Assembly (NCBI GenBank): GCA_947380655.1
Contig: CANCRX010000024.1
Coordinates: forward strand, 1 to 39,455
DNA length: 39,455 nt
Source of the DNA: Alcaligenaceae bacterium
GTDB taxonomy: Bacteria; Pseudomonadota; Gammaproteobacteria; Burkholderiales; Burkholderiaceae_B
Direction: 5' to 3'
Shown piece after piece: positions 16,767-25,497 of the stretch (the stretch's first letter is position 1; every line of letters starts with the position of its first letter). The position numbers were made by a program, and so were the translations under genes. A model generated the notes under the pieces. That model had not been told where the DNA came from and searched no databases. It worked only from the letters and a program-made list of their open reading frames with translations.

Positions 16767-17652
16767 GTCTGAGGGTGACTGCTTGTGCCCATTTGTCTGC
16801 CACATTGGGTGAGGTCGCGCACGTCGCCTCGCGCGTAACTACGCGAACGGCTCTCTCCAGCAACTGAATATCTGCCTCATGCTGTCTGGCCACATGAGGA
16901 TCTTCAAAGAAAATCACGCGCTGACAGTTTTTATCTAGTACCAGATCAGCAATCTGCGCATCTCCTCCCATCGGGCCACTCAAATAGCGATCAACCCAAG
17001 GCTTATCTGCAGGCCAGCCACGCGAAATGGCCAACTCATTTAAACGTTGCCCGGTTGTACCCGTAGCAACACGTCTTTTGTAGCGGGACAGTAAGTCAAA
17101 ATGTCGATCTGCAAAGGCGATCATGTTTTGCTTTAGTGCATCGTGAGCAATCATGGCTAGACATTGCGACTCTAAATCAAAGAGACGATTAATGCGCGGA
17201 TCTGCAACGAGACCCGCATGGATCCTCTCGACTTCGATCCATTCCACGGCGCCAGCCATAGTGGAGATAAAGGGGCGCCCATGCGTGATGCACTGACGCT
17301 TGAGCGCAAGGGCTTCAGGAAATATTGAGGAGGGGTCTACCGGATCAATGAGGTAAATCGCACCATCCAGTGCATTGGGGTTATTCTCTGCCTCAGTGAC
17401 ACGCGCCACCAGTTTCATCAGCCCCCCTTCACGACCGTAGGGGTAACGGATTAAACCTGGGTAACCCTGAAGCAGACCTTCGCGAGTAATCGCATCAAAC
17501 GTTCTGCCGACCGTATGAAGTTCAATATCCAGACTTTCTATCCCTGCTACGCTCATGCGAAGCCATTCAAAGCAGGCTGCGTCAGCAGATTCGTGGTGAA
17601 GCCTGTTAGCGGCCAGACCAAAGCGTAATGTGCGAAGACTAGAGATGTTCAT
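16735..17652 (-). CDS. Tandem methylglyoxal synthase-like protein (degenerate N-domain, intact C-domain)
   Basis: A 305-residue protein, about twice the length of the roughly 150-residue MgsA of E. coli. The C-terminal half (about 163-300) carries every catalytic feature of methylglyoxal synthase: AHD (His170, Asp171), ATGTTG (196-201), SGPMGGD (225-231), FFEDP with Asp251, then His258 and Asp261 at the right spacing. The N-terminal half (about 8-142) aligns by eye to the same fold: FGLAANR for the AHD strand, HTVGRTFDAI for the TGTTG loop, YPYGREGGLMKLV for GPMGGDQQVGALI, and AIYLIDPVDP for the FFWDP strand. It lacks the catalytic residues except the Asp-Pro. Methylglyoxal synthase converts dihydroxyacetone phosphate to methylglyoxal and phosphate. 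The N-domain may be regulatory or structural. Confidence 0.88.
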   Translation of the reverse strand: MNISSLRTLRFGLAANRLHHESADAACFEWLRMSVAGIESLDIELHTVGRTFDAITREGLLQGYPGLIRYPYGREGGLMKLVARVTEAENNPNALDGAIYLIDPVDPSSIFPEALALKRQCITHGRPFISTMAGAVEWIEVERIHAGLVADPRINRLFDLESQCLAMIAHDALKQNMIAFADRHFDLLSRYKRRVATGTTGQRLNELAISRGWPADKPWVDRYLSGPMGGDAQIADLVLDKNCQRVIFFEDPHVARQHEADIQLLERAVRVVTREATCATSPNVADKWAQAVTLRLMQKTQSVAK

Positions 17653-17755
17653 TGAATATTTGGCTAGTGATTTATCGTTCGAGGACTACAATCTGAAAGC
17701 AGTTTCATGCGAGGTCATAGATTAGCTGATCATTACTAAGTAAGAGGACATATCA

Positions 17756-18016
17756 ATGAAATCATTTGAACTTTTTACGCAAAACCAAGGCTTTGAACAG
17801 ATTTTCACCGCCGCAGGTTTCTGGCAATTTATGACAAGCCTGTTTTGTTTACCTGCAAATTTAATTATCGAATTTGTTTCGTCCAATAAAACTACCGCCT
17901 CGATCGCACAATGGTCTGTTTCTCCGGATTCACTATTAAATAGTTGGTCCGCTGCGTGCGCTTCCTTTGTTGTTTGGATTTTGATCGTTGCTTTTATTGC
18001 AGGGACCAATAAATAG
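17756..18016 (+). CDS. Small membrane protein of unknown function upstream of ychJ
   Basis: An 86-residue product with the ribosome binding site AGAGGA before ATG. Two hydrophobic segments are visible (about residues 22-42, FWQFMTSLFCLPANLIIEFV, and 65-83, SAACASFVVWILIVAFIAG), separated by a polar loop. I recognise no family. The gene ends three bases before the GTG of ychJ, so the two are probably co-transcribed and translationally linked. The opposite strand carries only shadows. Function is unknown. Confidence 0.6.
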   Translation: MKSFELFTQNQGFEQIFTAAGFWQFMTSLFCLPANLIIEFVSSNKTTASIAQWSVSPDSLLNSWSAACASFVVWILIVAFIAGTNK

Positions 18017-18019
18017 ATT

Positions 18020-18430
18020 GTGATCGTACCTTTGAAAAATATACTTTGTCCCTGTGGTCGACAGCAACTCAAGCAAGTGTTGAGCGTTGAGAAATGCTGT
18101 GGCCGATATCTGGATCATTACGACTCCAGTCCTGCACCTGATGCCGAAAGTTTGATGCGCTCGCGTTATAGTGCTTTTGTTCTTGAACGTGGGGATTATT
18201 TACTATCAACCTGGTCGCCTGAGCACCGCCCTTCCGAAATTGTGTTTGACGCAGGGGTCAAATGGCTAGGTTTGGCGATCAGGCATTATCGTCCGATTGA
18301 TTCAGCGCATGCAGAAGTCGAGTTCGTCGCGAGAAGTCGACTGCATGGCCAGGCGACCCGACTGCATGAAATCAGCCAGTTCGTTAATAATGACGGGCGC
18401 TGGTTTTATGTCGATGGAACAATGCTCTGA
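18020..18430 (+). CDS. ychJ: YchJ family protein with SEC-C-type zinc motif (UPF0225)
   Basis: A 136-residue protein with N-terminal CPCG and a following CCGRYL, the cysteine pattern of the SEC-C metal-binding motif at the start of YchJ proteins. The SLMRSRYSAFV segment is the family hallmark, followed by the NTF2-like part (AEVEFVARSRLHGQATRLHEISQFV) and WFYVDG. Only the N-terminal motif is seen and the C-terminal one is absent, so the protein is shorter than some members. The start is taken at GTG 18020; a TTG at 18032 (giving LKNILCPCG) is a good alternative. The biochemical role of YchJ is not established. It lies between a small membrane protein gene and uppP. Confidence 0.88.
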   Translation: MIVPLKNILCPCGRQQLKQVLSVEKCCGRYLDHYDSSPAPDAESLMRSRYSAFVLERGDYLLSTWSPEHRPSEIVFDAGVKWLGLAIRHYRPIDSAHAEVEFVARSRLHGQATRLHEISQFVNNDGRWFYVDGTML

Positions 18431-18482
18431 ATATCGCTATACCTCTGTGCAATTCATACCAATATCGATCTGGAGTTTTTGC

Positions 18483-19319
18483 ATGACCGAACCAACACTA
18501 CAACTAATCAAAGCCTTTTTTCTTGGGATTGTCGAGGGCATCACTGAATTTCTGCCAATATCCAGTACGGGTCATCTGATTATTGTAGGCAAATGGATTG
18601 AATTTACGTCGACTGAAGGAAAGGTCTTTGAAGTCGTCATTCAGTTGGGATCAATCCTCGCCGTGATGTGGATTTTCAGGGTACGGTTGATCAAAATGAT
18701 TACAGGTACTCTGCAACGCGATCCAATTGAAATGGCATTTACCCGCAATTTGATCATTGCCTTTTTACCTTCTGCCGTGATTGGCTTTCTGTTTATCAAG
18801 CTGATCAAGGCGCTGTTCTTTCAACCCGCTGTGGTAGTTGTGACTTTAATAGTCGGTGGTTTGATCATGTTGTGGGTAGAGCGCGCCCGCAAGCCAGATC
18901 AGGCAGACGCAACCCGGATCACGGCCAACACCCTTGAATCCATCTCCTGGAAGCAAGCACTGATCGTCGGGTTTGCACAATGCCTGGCGATGATTCCAGG
19001 TACCTCGCGTTCAGGCTCTACGATTATTGGCGGAATGCTTGCGGGGATTGAGCGTAAAACAGCAACAGAGTTTTCATTTTTTCTTGCGATGCCAACCATG
19101 CTTGCCGCTGCGTCTTATGACATGTACAAAAATGCTGGCTTGATTTCTCAGGCCGATATGCTGGCGATTGCTGTAGGATTTGTCACTGCTTTTTTCAGTG
19201 CCTTATTTGTTGTGCGTGCAATCCTCTCCTTTATTTCTAAACATACGTATCGCGCATTTGGTTGGTATCGGATTGTTTTAGGAATCGTTGTGGGTGTTTG
19301 GTTATACAGACTAGGTTAG
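18483..19319 (+). CDS. uppP: Undecaprenyl-diphosphatase UppP (BacA)
   Basis: The start is taken at ATG 18483 with a GGAG ribosome binding site; the open frame extends upstream but overlaps ychJ. The 278-residue membrane protein has the two signature motifs EGITEFLPISSTGH (about residues 18-31) and PGTSRSGSTI, which carry the catalytic residues. Eight or so membrane helices can be traced. UppP removes a phosphate from undecaprenyl diphosphate at the periplasmic face, recycling the lipid carrier for peptidoglycan and surface polysaccharides. High activity gives bacitracin resistance. The gene is followed by a strong hairpin and a convergent FKBP gene. Confidence 0.96.
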   Translation: MTEPTLQLIKAFFLGIVEGITEFLPISSTGHLIIVGKWIEFTSTEGKVFEVVIQLGSILAVMWIFRVRLIKMITGTLQRDPIEMAFTRNLIIAFLPSAVIGFLFIKLIKALFFQPAVVVVTLIVGGLIMLWVERARKPDQADATRITANTLESISWKQALIVGFAQCLAMIPGTSRSGSTIIGGMLAGIERKTATEFSFFLAMPTMLAAASYDMYKNAGLISQADMLAIAVGFVTAFFSALFVVRAILSFISKHTYRAFGWYRIVLGIVVGVWLYRLG

Positions 19320-19355
19320 ATTGGGCAGGTTATATCGCTAAGCTGATTTTTTATA

Positions 19356-19394
19356 AAAAAGGCTGGTGCAATTTTAAATTGCACCAGCCTTTTT
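19356..19394. terminator. Strong bidirectional rho-independent terminator
   Basis: A 19-bp perfect inverted repeat with a central T: GGCTGGTGCAATTT pairs with AAATTGCACCAGCC, and it is flanked by A5 on the left and T5 on the right. It lies between the convergent uppP and FKBP genes and would work on both strands. Confidence 0.92.
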
Positions 19395-19451
19395 ATCTTG
19401 CTACTTCGTTGCACACAGTTGGAACAAAACCAGGTGCCTGCCAATTAAGTA

Positions 19452-19799
19452 TTAATTCACACCATGCAGTTCAACATCAAACACCAGCGTTGCATTGGGA
19501 GGAATGACTCCGCCCGCACCACGTTCGCCATAGCCCATTGAGGCCGGGATAATCAAGGTGCGCTTGCCACCGATTTTCATACCGGCTACGCCTTCGTCCC
19601 AGCCGCGGATAACATGTCCCGCGCCCAAGGGGAAACTGAATAATTGGCCGCGATCTTTTGAGCTATCAAATTTGCTGCCCTTTTGCTCAGGGGCTGCGGC
19701 GTCAAACAACCAGCCTGTGTAGTGCACTGAAACTTCAACGCCAGGCGTAGCTTCTGTGCCGGTGCCGACAGTATGGTCAATTTTTTGCAGTTCGCTCAC
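19452..19799 (-). CDS. FKBP-type peptidyl-prolyl cis-trans isomerase
   Basis: A 115-residue single-domain FKBP beginning at GTG (VSELQKIDHTVGTG). Family features are VHYTGWLFD near residue 26, KFDSSKDRGQLFSFPLGAGHVIRGWDEGVAGMKIGG, the GYGERGAGGVIPPNATLVFDVELHGV end, and the conserved Asp, Trp and Tyr residues lining the ligand pocket. It has no signal peptide, so it acts in the cytoplasm, catalysing proline isomerization during protein folding. It is the minimal FKBP type with no extra chaperone domain. The gene converges on uppP and sits 33 bases after yccF on the same strand. Confidence 0.95.
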   Translation of the reverse strand: MSELQKIDHTVGTGTEATPGVEVSVHYTGWLFDAAAPEQKGSKFDSSKDRGQLFSFPLGAGHVIRGWDEGVAGMKIGGKRTLIIPASMGYGERGAGGVIPPNATLVFDVELHGVN

Positions 19800-19832
19800 G
19801 GGGAATACCTTATAAAGATGGGAAATTAAGAA

Positions 19833-20288
19833 TCAGGAACGGTGTTTAGCCACGGTGCTATCGGCATTTTGCCTGAAAGCTGCCGCAGCGATTTCTTTTG
19901 AAACGATCGTCTTGCCAATCGGGGCAAGCGCAATACCAGCGAGTTTTAAATGCTGGATTCCAAAAGGAATACCGATAATTGTAATGAAACAGGCGACCGC
20001 CCAGCAAACGTGACCGATTGCTAACCACACTCCGGCAAATATAAACCAGATTATGTTGCCTATCAGACCTAAACTACCCGTGCCGATATCGGTTTTGTTG
20101 GTGAGATGCTCACGGCTAATGGCTTCTTTACCAAACGGGAAAAAGGCGAACTGACCGATCACGAAACAAGCTTTTCCCCAGGGTATGCCGATGATGGAGA
20201 TAAACGCAAATAAACCGATGATCCACCAGGCAAGACCCATGAATACTCCGCCTAAGATAAACCAAAGAAAATTACCGATCGCAGTCAT
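19833..20288 (-). CDS. yccF: YccF family inner membrane protein
   Basis: The start is ATG 20288 with an AAGGAG ribosome binding site eight bases upstream. The 151-residue protein has two homologous halves, each with the pattern GNxxWFIxxGxxxAxxW and then IxxIIGIPxGxxxxxxGxxAxxPxGK. The first half reads IGNFLWFILGG ... IIGIPWGKACFVIG, the second IGNIIWFIFAG ... IIGIPFGIQHLKLAG. This is the YccF (DUF307) duplicate. It is an inner membrane protein of unestablished function. The tail after residue 135 is hydrophilic. It is divergent from rmuC. Confidence 0.93.
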   Translation of the reverse strand: MTAIGNFLWFILGGVFMGLAWWIIGLFAFISIIGIPWGKACFVIGQFAFFPFGKEAISREHLTNKTDIGTGSLGLIGNIIWFIFAGVWLAIGHVCWAVACFITIIGIPFGIQHLKLAGIALAPIGKTIVSKEIAAAAFRQNADSTVAKHRS

Positions 20289-20381
20289 CAAAGAGCTCCT
20301 TTTGAACTATAAAATACGAACTTGCTTGCAATATCTAAAATCATTAAAGCACGCACAGAAAACATTGAACAGGAATGGATA

Positions 20382-21812
20382 TTGAATATCGATAGTTTTT
20401 CTTTAGTTGGGATCTTTGTGGCAATTGTTGTGGGGGCCAGTCTGGCATGGTTGTTCATGCGAGGCAAACTGATCGCAGCCCGTGATCAGGCAAGACTAGA
20501 ACTCTCTGTTGATCTGGCTACGGCGCACGAGCGAGCAAGCAGAATCCCGACGCTAGAGGAAAAAATTCACGCGCTTGAGTCACAGCTTGTCGCTGCCAGA
20601 CAGCTTGCCTCAGACGATCGCGAAAAAGCCAATATACAAATTGGTTCGCTCAATACAGAACTTGCACAGATTAAGACGCTTTTCGATGCAGAGGCCTCTA
20701 AGTCAAAAGAAAATCTGGCGATTTTGACCGAAGCTAAAGAAGCGCTCTCGAATCAGTTTAAAAGTCTGGCGAACGACATTCTCGAAGAAAAATCAAAACG
20801 CTTTACAGAACAGAATCAGACCAATATCGGACAGCTGCTCAATCCGTTAAAAGAGCGTATTGCAGAGTTCAAATCCAAAGTTGAGGAAATCCATACGCAC
20901 GATACTGCCCAGCAAGCTACGCTCAAGGCAGAGCTCGCACAGCTAAAGGACCTGAATCAGAAGATGACCGCCGAGGCGCATGATCTGTCTACCGCCCTGA
21001 AAGGCCAGTCTAAAAAGCAAGGCAACTGGGGTGAACTGATTCTGGGTAATGTGTTGGATCGCTCTGGATTACGTGAAGGGATCGATTTCAAACGCGAGGT
21101 GAGCTTTAATACTGAGGATGGACGCAAGCGTCCTGACGTCATCATCTACTTGCCACAAAATAAACATTTGGTTGTTGATGCGAAAGTCTCGCTGAATGCT
21201 TACACGCGTTATGTGAATGCTGAGAATGATATTGACCGTGAACAGGCGATCCGAGAGCATGTCAGTGCAATTGCCAGTCGCATTCAGGAATTATCAGATC
21301 GCTCTTATTTTGAACTGCCAGGTCTGAACACCCCAGAGATGGTGTTTATGTTTATACCAATCGAGTCTGCCTTCGTCGAAGCGTTAAAGGCCGATGAAAA
21401 TTTGTTCCAAAAAGCGATCGAACAGAACGTTTTGGTCGCGACCCCGACTACGTTGTTAACGAGCTTGAATATCGTGCGTCAGCTCTGGCGCTTCGAAGAA
21501 CAAAACTTACACAGCGCAGAGCTCGCCGATCGCGCAGGTAAGGTCTATAAAAAACTCGTAACCTTTTTAGGTAGTCTGGAAAACGTTGGCAAACAGCTTG
21601 ATCGCGCACGCGAGTCTTATGATCAGGCGATGGGTCAACTGGTGCACGGTAAAGGCAATTTGATTACACAGGCGAAAGATTTTGAAAGACTGGGTGTTTC
21701 CGTGCAAGCCGCTTTACCGGAAAATTTATTGGCGCGTGCTGCGCTCGAACTTGAGCATCATGTTGAACCAGATCCTATAGAAGATCTGATTGCGCCAGGT
21801 GGGTCTAGATAA
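20382..21812 (+). CDS. rmuC: RmuC family DNA recombination protein
   Basis: The start is taken at TTG 20382, with AGGAA seven bases upstream and placement directly before the membrane anchor; an earlier TTG at 20322 has no such support. The 476-residue protein has an N-terminal helix (LVGIFVAIVVGASLAWLFM), a long coiled coil (about residues 30-190), and the RmuC nuclease-like domain: GNWGELILGNVLDRSGL, then RPDVIIYLP and LVVDAKVSL, which fit the PD-(D/E)xK pattern. The segment MFIPIESAF and the conserved WRFEEQN follow. RmuC limits inversions at short inverted repeats in E. coli, though its biochemistry is poorly known. It is divergent from yccF. Confidence 0.93.
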   Translation: MNIDSFSLVGIFVAIVVGASLAWLFMRGKLIAARDQARLELSVDLATAHERASRIPTLEEKIHALESQLVAARQLASDDREKANIQIGSLNTELAQIKTLFDAEASKSKENLAILTEAKEALSNQFKSLANDILEEKSKRFTEQNQTNIGQLLNPLKERIAEFKSKVEEIHTHDTAQQATLKAELAQLKDLNQKMTAEAHDLSTALKGQSKKQGNWGELILGNVLDRSGLREGIDFKREVSFNTEDGRKRPDVIIYLPQNKHLVVDAKVSLNAYTRYVNAENDIDREQAIREHVSAIASRIQELSDRSYFELPGLNTPEMVFMFIPIESAFVEALKADENLFQKAIEQNVLVATPTTLLTSLNIVRQLWRFEEQNLHSAELADRAGKVYKKLVTFLGSLENVGKQLDRARESYDQAMGQLVHGKGNLITQAKDFERLGVSVQAALPENLLARAALELEHHVEPDPIEDLIAPGGSR

Positions 21813-21905
21813 ATTTTGTTACAAAAAAGTGTTGTGATGATTTGTCGGTTTACGGTTTTTGCGTATTGAGTCTTGGGTACAATCTCACTACCATCTTTCT
21901 TTTTG

Positions 21906-22178
21906 ATGGATTTCATGATGGCTACTATGCAAGCAAAAATGGCTAATTTCGAAGCATTTCAAATTGATACGTGTGACCGGCTCGCGCGTATTGAAACGCG
22001 TATGGATACATTCGCCACCAAAGAAGATCTGAAAGAGCTCAAAGCAGAACTCAAATCAGATATCAAAGAACTCAAAGCGGATCTTTATAAAAACTTGCAC
22101 GGCATGACATGGAAACTAATAGGGAGTGCATCCTCGCTAGTCGCGATCGTATATTTCATTGCCAAAACCGTGCACTGA
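21906..22178 (+). CDS. Small coiled-coil protein with C-terminal membrane anchor
   Basis: About 90 residues; the start is uncertain (ATG at 21906, 21915 or 21918, or TTG 21873), and no good ribosome binding site is seen. A heptad-like helix covers about residues 10-65, with repeated blocks KEDLKELKAELKSD and IKELKADLYKNL, and a single hydrophobic segment (IGSASSLVAIVYFIA) near the end. The layout (coiled coil, KExL repeats, C-terminal anchor) resembles DUF1640/CCDC90-like or phage-derived coiled-coil proteins. No function can be assigned. It lies between rmuC and the convergent ketopantoate reductase-like gene. Confidence 0.6.
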   Translation: MDFMMATMQAKMANFEAFQIDTCDRLARIETRMDTFATKEDLKELKAELKSDIKELKADLYKNLHGMTWKLIGSASSLVAIVYFIAKTVH

Positions 22179-22185
22179 CTGACGT

Positions 22186-23097
22186 CTAGTCCTTATTTTG
22201 CTCAACCACCATATGCGTATGTGCAGCTTTCAATAGCGGGCACGCTACGCCTTTTTCCACACCACGCTTAATCATTTCACCGAGAATATGTTCGTGCTCG
22301 GTCAAATTGCCCTGAATCAAGTCACGCATCATCGAGGCGGCAAAGCTCGAACCGACTTTCGTCAACAACTCAATTGAACGCTTTTGCGCAGAGTCCTTGG
22401 TAGGAAAGCCATTTGCTACAGCGATTGCACATGTCTCGGCATAAAAACTCGTCATTGTTTCCACGCCCCAGGGAGCAGAAGCGATCTTGCCAACATGTCC
22501 TCTGCATAGCGTCGTCATGCCAGCCAGCGTCGACAGATAGACCCATTTGTCCCAGAGTGATTGCTCAATGTTTTCACTGTAGAGCTTATCAAAAGCCGCT
22601 TTTTCACAGAGTGCGAAAAAATCTCTCGCTAATTTCTCGTGAGCGGCGGAGCGATGGCCTACGGTTAGCGCACCTAAGTCTGTCAGTTGCTTGACTGCGC
22701 CTGTGCTGGAGATCGTCGCTGCAATCTGTGCGACTCCGCCCATGACACGATCTTTGCCGAATTTTTCATCCAGTGTCTGGATATGGCTCAGGCCATTCAG
22801 GAAGGGCAGGAATACTCCTTTTGCACTGGCGGGTTCAACAGAGGCCAGGGCGTCTTCAAAGTCAAACGCTTTTGGGGCCAGCACAATCAGATCGTATTCG
22901 GGTTTGAGTTGTTCACGCGTAACTGTTTTGGGCTGGATAGTGAACGTTTCTTTTGGGGTTTCAATGACCAGGCCTTCTGCTTGAATCTTTTTATTGCGTT
23001 GATCTCGCAATAAAAAAGTCACATCAGCCCCCGCCTGAATCAGACGTGCACCAAAATAACCGCCTACGCCGCCTGCACCCAAAATTAGAATTTTCAT
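22186..23097 (-). CDS. Ketopantoate reductase family protein (PanE/ApbA)
   Basis: The start is ATG 23097, which places the Rossmann motif at the very N-terminus (MKILILGAGGVGGYFGARL). The 303-residue protein then shows LIVLAPKAFDFEDALASV, FLPFLNGLSHI with the conserved Asn, GVAQIAATIS and the C-terminal helical domain (NIEQSLWDKWVYLSTLAGMTTL with the catalytic-type Lys). This fits NADPH-dependent 2-dehydropantoate 2-reductase in pantothenate synthesis. Many bacteria have several paralogs acting on other 2-oxo acids, and the setting here, next to a Bug receptor and an alpha-hydroxy acid oxidase, leaves that open. I therefore name the family and not the gene. Confidence 0.9.
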   Translation of the reverse strand: MKILILGAGGVGGYFGARLIQAGADVTFLLRDQRNKKIQAEGLVIETPKETFTIQPKTVTREQLKPEYDLIVLAPKAFDFEDALASVEPASAKGVFLPFLNGLSHIQTLDEKFGKDRVMGGVAQIAATISSTGAVKQLTDLGALTVGHRSAAHEKLARDFFALCEKAAFDKLYSENIEQSLWDKWVYLSTLAGMTTLCRGHVGKIASAPWGVETMTSFYAETCAIAVANGFPTKDSAQKRSIELLTKVGSSFAASMMRDLIQGNLTEHEHILGEMIKRGVEKGVACPLLKAAHTHMVVEQNKD

Positions 23098-23246
23098 GTT
23101 GATTTGTTGTGTTTGTAAATTGAAGATGTTGTTGTGTCGCAATCTTTGCACATTTCGGGTCCTTTTGCCTCACATTTATCCCCTCAACTTGTTACAGTAT
23201 GCGGATATTGAGCGGTATCCAAGCCGCCTCGACTGGAGACTTTGTA

Positions 23247-24233
23247 ATGAAAAGAATATTTAGTAACGGTTTGTCCCGCACGCTGGCGAAAGCCTTAGGT
23301 ATCTTGTCGCTCTGTTTCAGTGCACAGGCCTTAGCGCAGACCTATCCTAATCAGCCCATTACGCTTATCCTCCCGTACCCTCCAGGCGGTAGTGCCGATT
23401 TTCTGGCGCGTCCCATGCTTGCTGAATTACAAAAAAAACTCGGTCAGACCGTAATCATTGATTACAAGGCCGGTGCGGGCGGCACCATTGCGACGAGCGC
23501 GTTGGCTCGCTCCAAACCTGATGGCTATACGATTTTGATGGTGTTGGCCGCTCATGCGATTAATGACTCGCTCTATCCGTCTCTGCCGTATGACACACGC
23601 AAAGATTTTGCTCCGGTGTCGCTGGTGGCTCGCTTACCACTTTTGCTTGTGACGCGTCCTAGTCTGCAGGTGAACTCAGTTTCTGAGTTGATTGCTTATG
23701 CCAAGGCGAATCCAGGTAAGTTGAGTTATGGTTCCGCTGGAAACGGCAACACGAGTCACTTAGCGGCAGAAATGTTTCAGACCGCGACAGGTACCAAAAT
23801 GGAACATATTCCCTACAAAGGGAGTGGTCCGGTGGTGGTGGCGTTGTTAGGTGGGGAGATCGACTTAACATTTGACAGTTTCTCTACCTCTTATCCACAT
23901 GTACCCACAGGCAAGTTCAAAGCCTTGGCCGTCGCAGGCGCAAAGAGAGCTCCCTTGCTCCCTGCTGTTCCGACAATTTCTGAATCAGTCCCTGGTTTTG
24001 TGATCGATGGCTGGTATGGCATTTTGGCGCCGGCTGGTACCCCTAAACCTGTAGTCGACAAATTGAGCAAAGCTTTTAACGAAGCGGCGAATACGCCTTC
24101 AGTCAAGGCGCAATTGAACGCGAGTGGCTATGATGTCGTGGGTTCGACCCCAGAGGTGTTTGCCAAGACCATAGAGGATGATTTGGTTGTTTGGGGCAAG
24201 GTCGTCAAAGAGTCGGGTGCGAAAGTCCAGTAA
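23247..24233 (+). CDS. Bug-family (TctC-type) periplasmic solute-binding protein, second copy
   Basis: The start is ATG 23247 with ribosome binding site GGAG; earlier in-frame codons would precede the signal peptide. The 328-residue protein has a Sec signal (about residues 1-32, ending AQALAQ), then TYPNQPITLILPYPPGGSADF, VIIDYKAGAGGTIATS, PDGYTIL, YDTRKDFAPVSL and EHIPYKGSGPVVVALLGGEIDL, all standard Bug segments. It is the same length as the first copy at 5991 but clearly diverged, so the two probably bind different ligands. No TctAB permease is nearby. It ends five bases from the stop of the convergent alpha-hydroxy acid oxidase. Confidence 0.95.
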   Translation: MKRIFSNGLSRTLAKALGILSLCFSAQALAQTYPNQPITLILPYPPGGSADFLARPMLAELQKKLGQTVIIDYKAGAGGTIATSALARSKPDGYTILMVLAAHAINDSLYPSLPYDTRKDFAPVSLVARLPLLLVTRPSLQVNSVSELIAYAKANPGKLSYGSAGNGNTSHLAAEMFQTATGTKMEHIPYKGSGPVVVALLGGEIDLTFDSFSTSYPHVPTGKFKALAVAGAKRAPLLPAVPTISESVPGFVIDGWYGILAPAGTPKPVVDKLSKAFNEAANTPSVKAQLNASGYDVVGSTPEVFAKTIEDDLVVWGKVVKESGAKVQ

Positions 24234-24238
24234 AGTAT

Positions 24239-25375
24239 TTATATTTCTCGTATCCGGCTACGTAAATCGCTGAAGTCTACTGCGCCAAGTAAAGCCATGT
24301 TTCTGTAGATTTCAGCTTGTAGCAGTCCGATCGCTTGGGTGACGCCTGCCTGCCCCCCCATGACTGCTGCATAGAGGAAGGGTCGGCCAATAAATACGTG
24401 TTGTGCGCCGAGTGCCAGCGCCTTGAGCACGTCCGTGCCTCGCCTCACACCTGAATCCATCATCACTGGCATCGATCCTGCTGCACGCGACATTTCTTCA
24501 ACCATTGCCAGCGGTGCGATGGTGCAGTCGAGTTGTCGGCCGCCATGATTTGATGCGATTACACCATCCAGACCTAATTCCCTTGCTCGTGTGACATCCT
24601 CAGGATCCAGAATTCCTTTGAGCACGAGCCGATGCTTCCAGACGTCCCGGATGTGTTTGAGTGACTCCCAATTGAAATTATCCCTTCGATGAAGGCGTAG
24701 TCCTGCTCGCGAGAGCATGGGGATGGGCTCTCCACCGAAATTTTCGAAGTGTGGCATCCCTTCAGTCAGGATGGGACGTATAAAGTTGCTGAGCAACCAA
24801 CGGGGCTGGCTCAAGCCATCCGCCAGTAACTTAAAGCTTGGTCGCAAGGGTGACGTATAGCCATTGCGCACATCGTTTTCCCTGTTCGCACCTACGGCAA
24901 CGTCGGCGGTGATGATGAGTGTACGAAAACCACTGTTTTCCACGCGCTGGATCAGGCTTAGATTGTCTGCGACCTGTGCGGTCAGATAGGCTTGAAACCA
25001 TGACGATTCATTGACTGCAATCACATCCTCCATTCTGCGCAGTGAAGCGCCACTGAGGACGAAAGGAATATTTGCTGCGGCGGCGGCACGAGCCAGCATA
25101 CGGTCGGCATCTGCTACGGCAACGGCCATCGCTCCCATCGGTGCGATGGCAAAGGGCGCACTCCACGTGCGTCCGAATGTTTGTGTTTCAGTACTCCGCT
25201 CGGTCGTATCGACCATCACGCGGGGCAGTAATTTGTATTGATTAAAGGCTTCTCGGTTGCTCTGAACCGAAACTTCGTCCTCGGCTCCTCCCTGGATAAA
25301 ACCAAAGATGCACTTTGGTAGCCTTTTCTGGGCGGCCTTCTCAAAGTCCAGCAGGTTCAGGATTGGATTCTTCAT
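24239..25375 (-). CDS. FMN-dependent alpha-hydroxy acid oxidase/dehydrogenase
   Basis: The start is taken at ATG 25375; a TTG five codons earlier is possible. The 378-residue TIM-barrel protein matches the lactate dehydrogenase (LldD)/glycolate oxidase/mandelate dehydrogenase family. It has FIQGGAEDEVS near residue 25, APMGAMAVAVADADRMLARAA, SWFQAYL, LIITADVAVGANRENDVRNG, LVLKGILDPEDV with the catalytic-side Lys, and ASNHGGRQLD with the active His and Arg. The MDSGVRRGTDVLKALALGAQHVFIGRP segment binds the FMN phosphate. It oxidises a 2-hydroxy acid to the 2-oxo acid. The substrate is not clear. Its neighbours (Bug receptor, ketopantoate reductase-like, SDR) suggest uptake and redox conversion of small hydroxy acids. 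Confidence 0.92.
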   Translation of the reverse strand: MKNPILNLLDFEKAAQKRLPKCIFGFIQGGAEDEVSVQSNREAFNQYKLLPRVMVDTTERSTETQTFGRTWSAPFAIAPMGAMAVAVADADRMLARAAAAANIPFVLSGASLRRMEDVIAVNESSWFQAYLTAQVADNLSLIQRVENSGFRTLIITADVAVGANRENDVRNGYTSPLRPSFKLLADGLSQPRWLLSNFIRPILTEGMPHFENFGGEPIPMLSRAGLRLHRRDNFNWESLKHIRDVWKHRLVLKGILDPEDVTRARELGLDGVIASNHGGRQLDCTIAPLAMVEEMSRAAGSMPVMMDSGVRRGTDVLKALALGAQHVFIGRPFLYAAVMGGQAGVTQAIGLLQAEIYRNMALLGAVDFSDLRSRIREI

Positions 25376-25497
25376 AGTTTCAGTGCGCAAGCTTATTTTC
25401 CCAAAAACTACTTAATGGCAGGGTGTCTGTCAATACCCTTGGGCTGCGTTAGACTAGCGGTATCGGGAAACATGCGTTTCGCTGGTAGGAGATCGGT

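Noticed and set aside
18297..18482. N-terminal extension of the UppP frame
   Set aside because: It overlaps ychJ in another frame, and the family-normal start with a GGAG site is at 18483.
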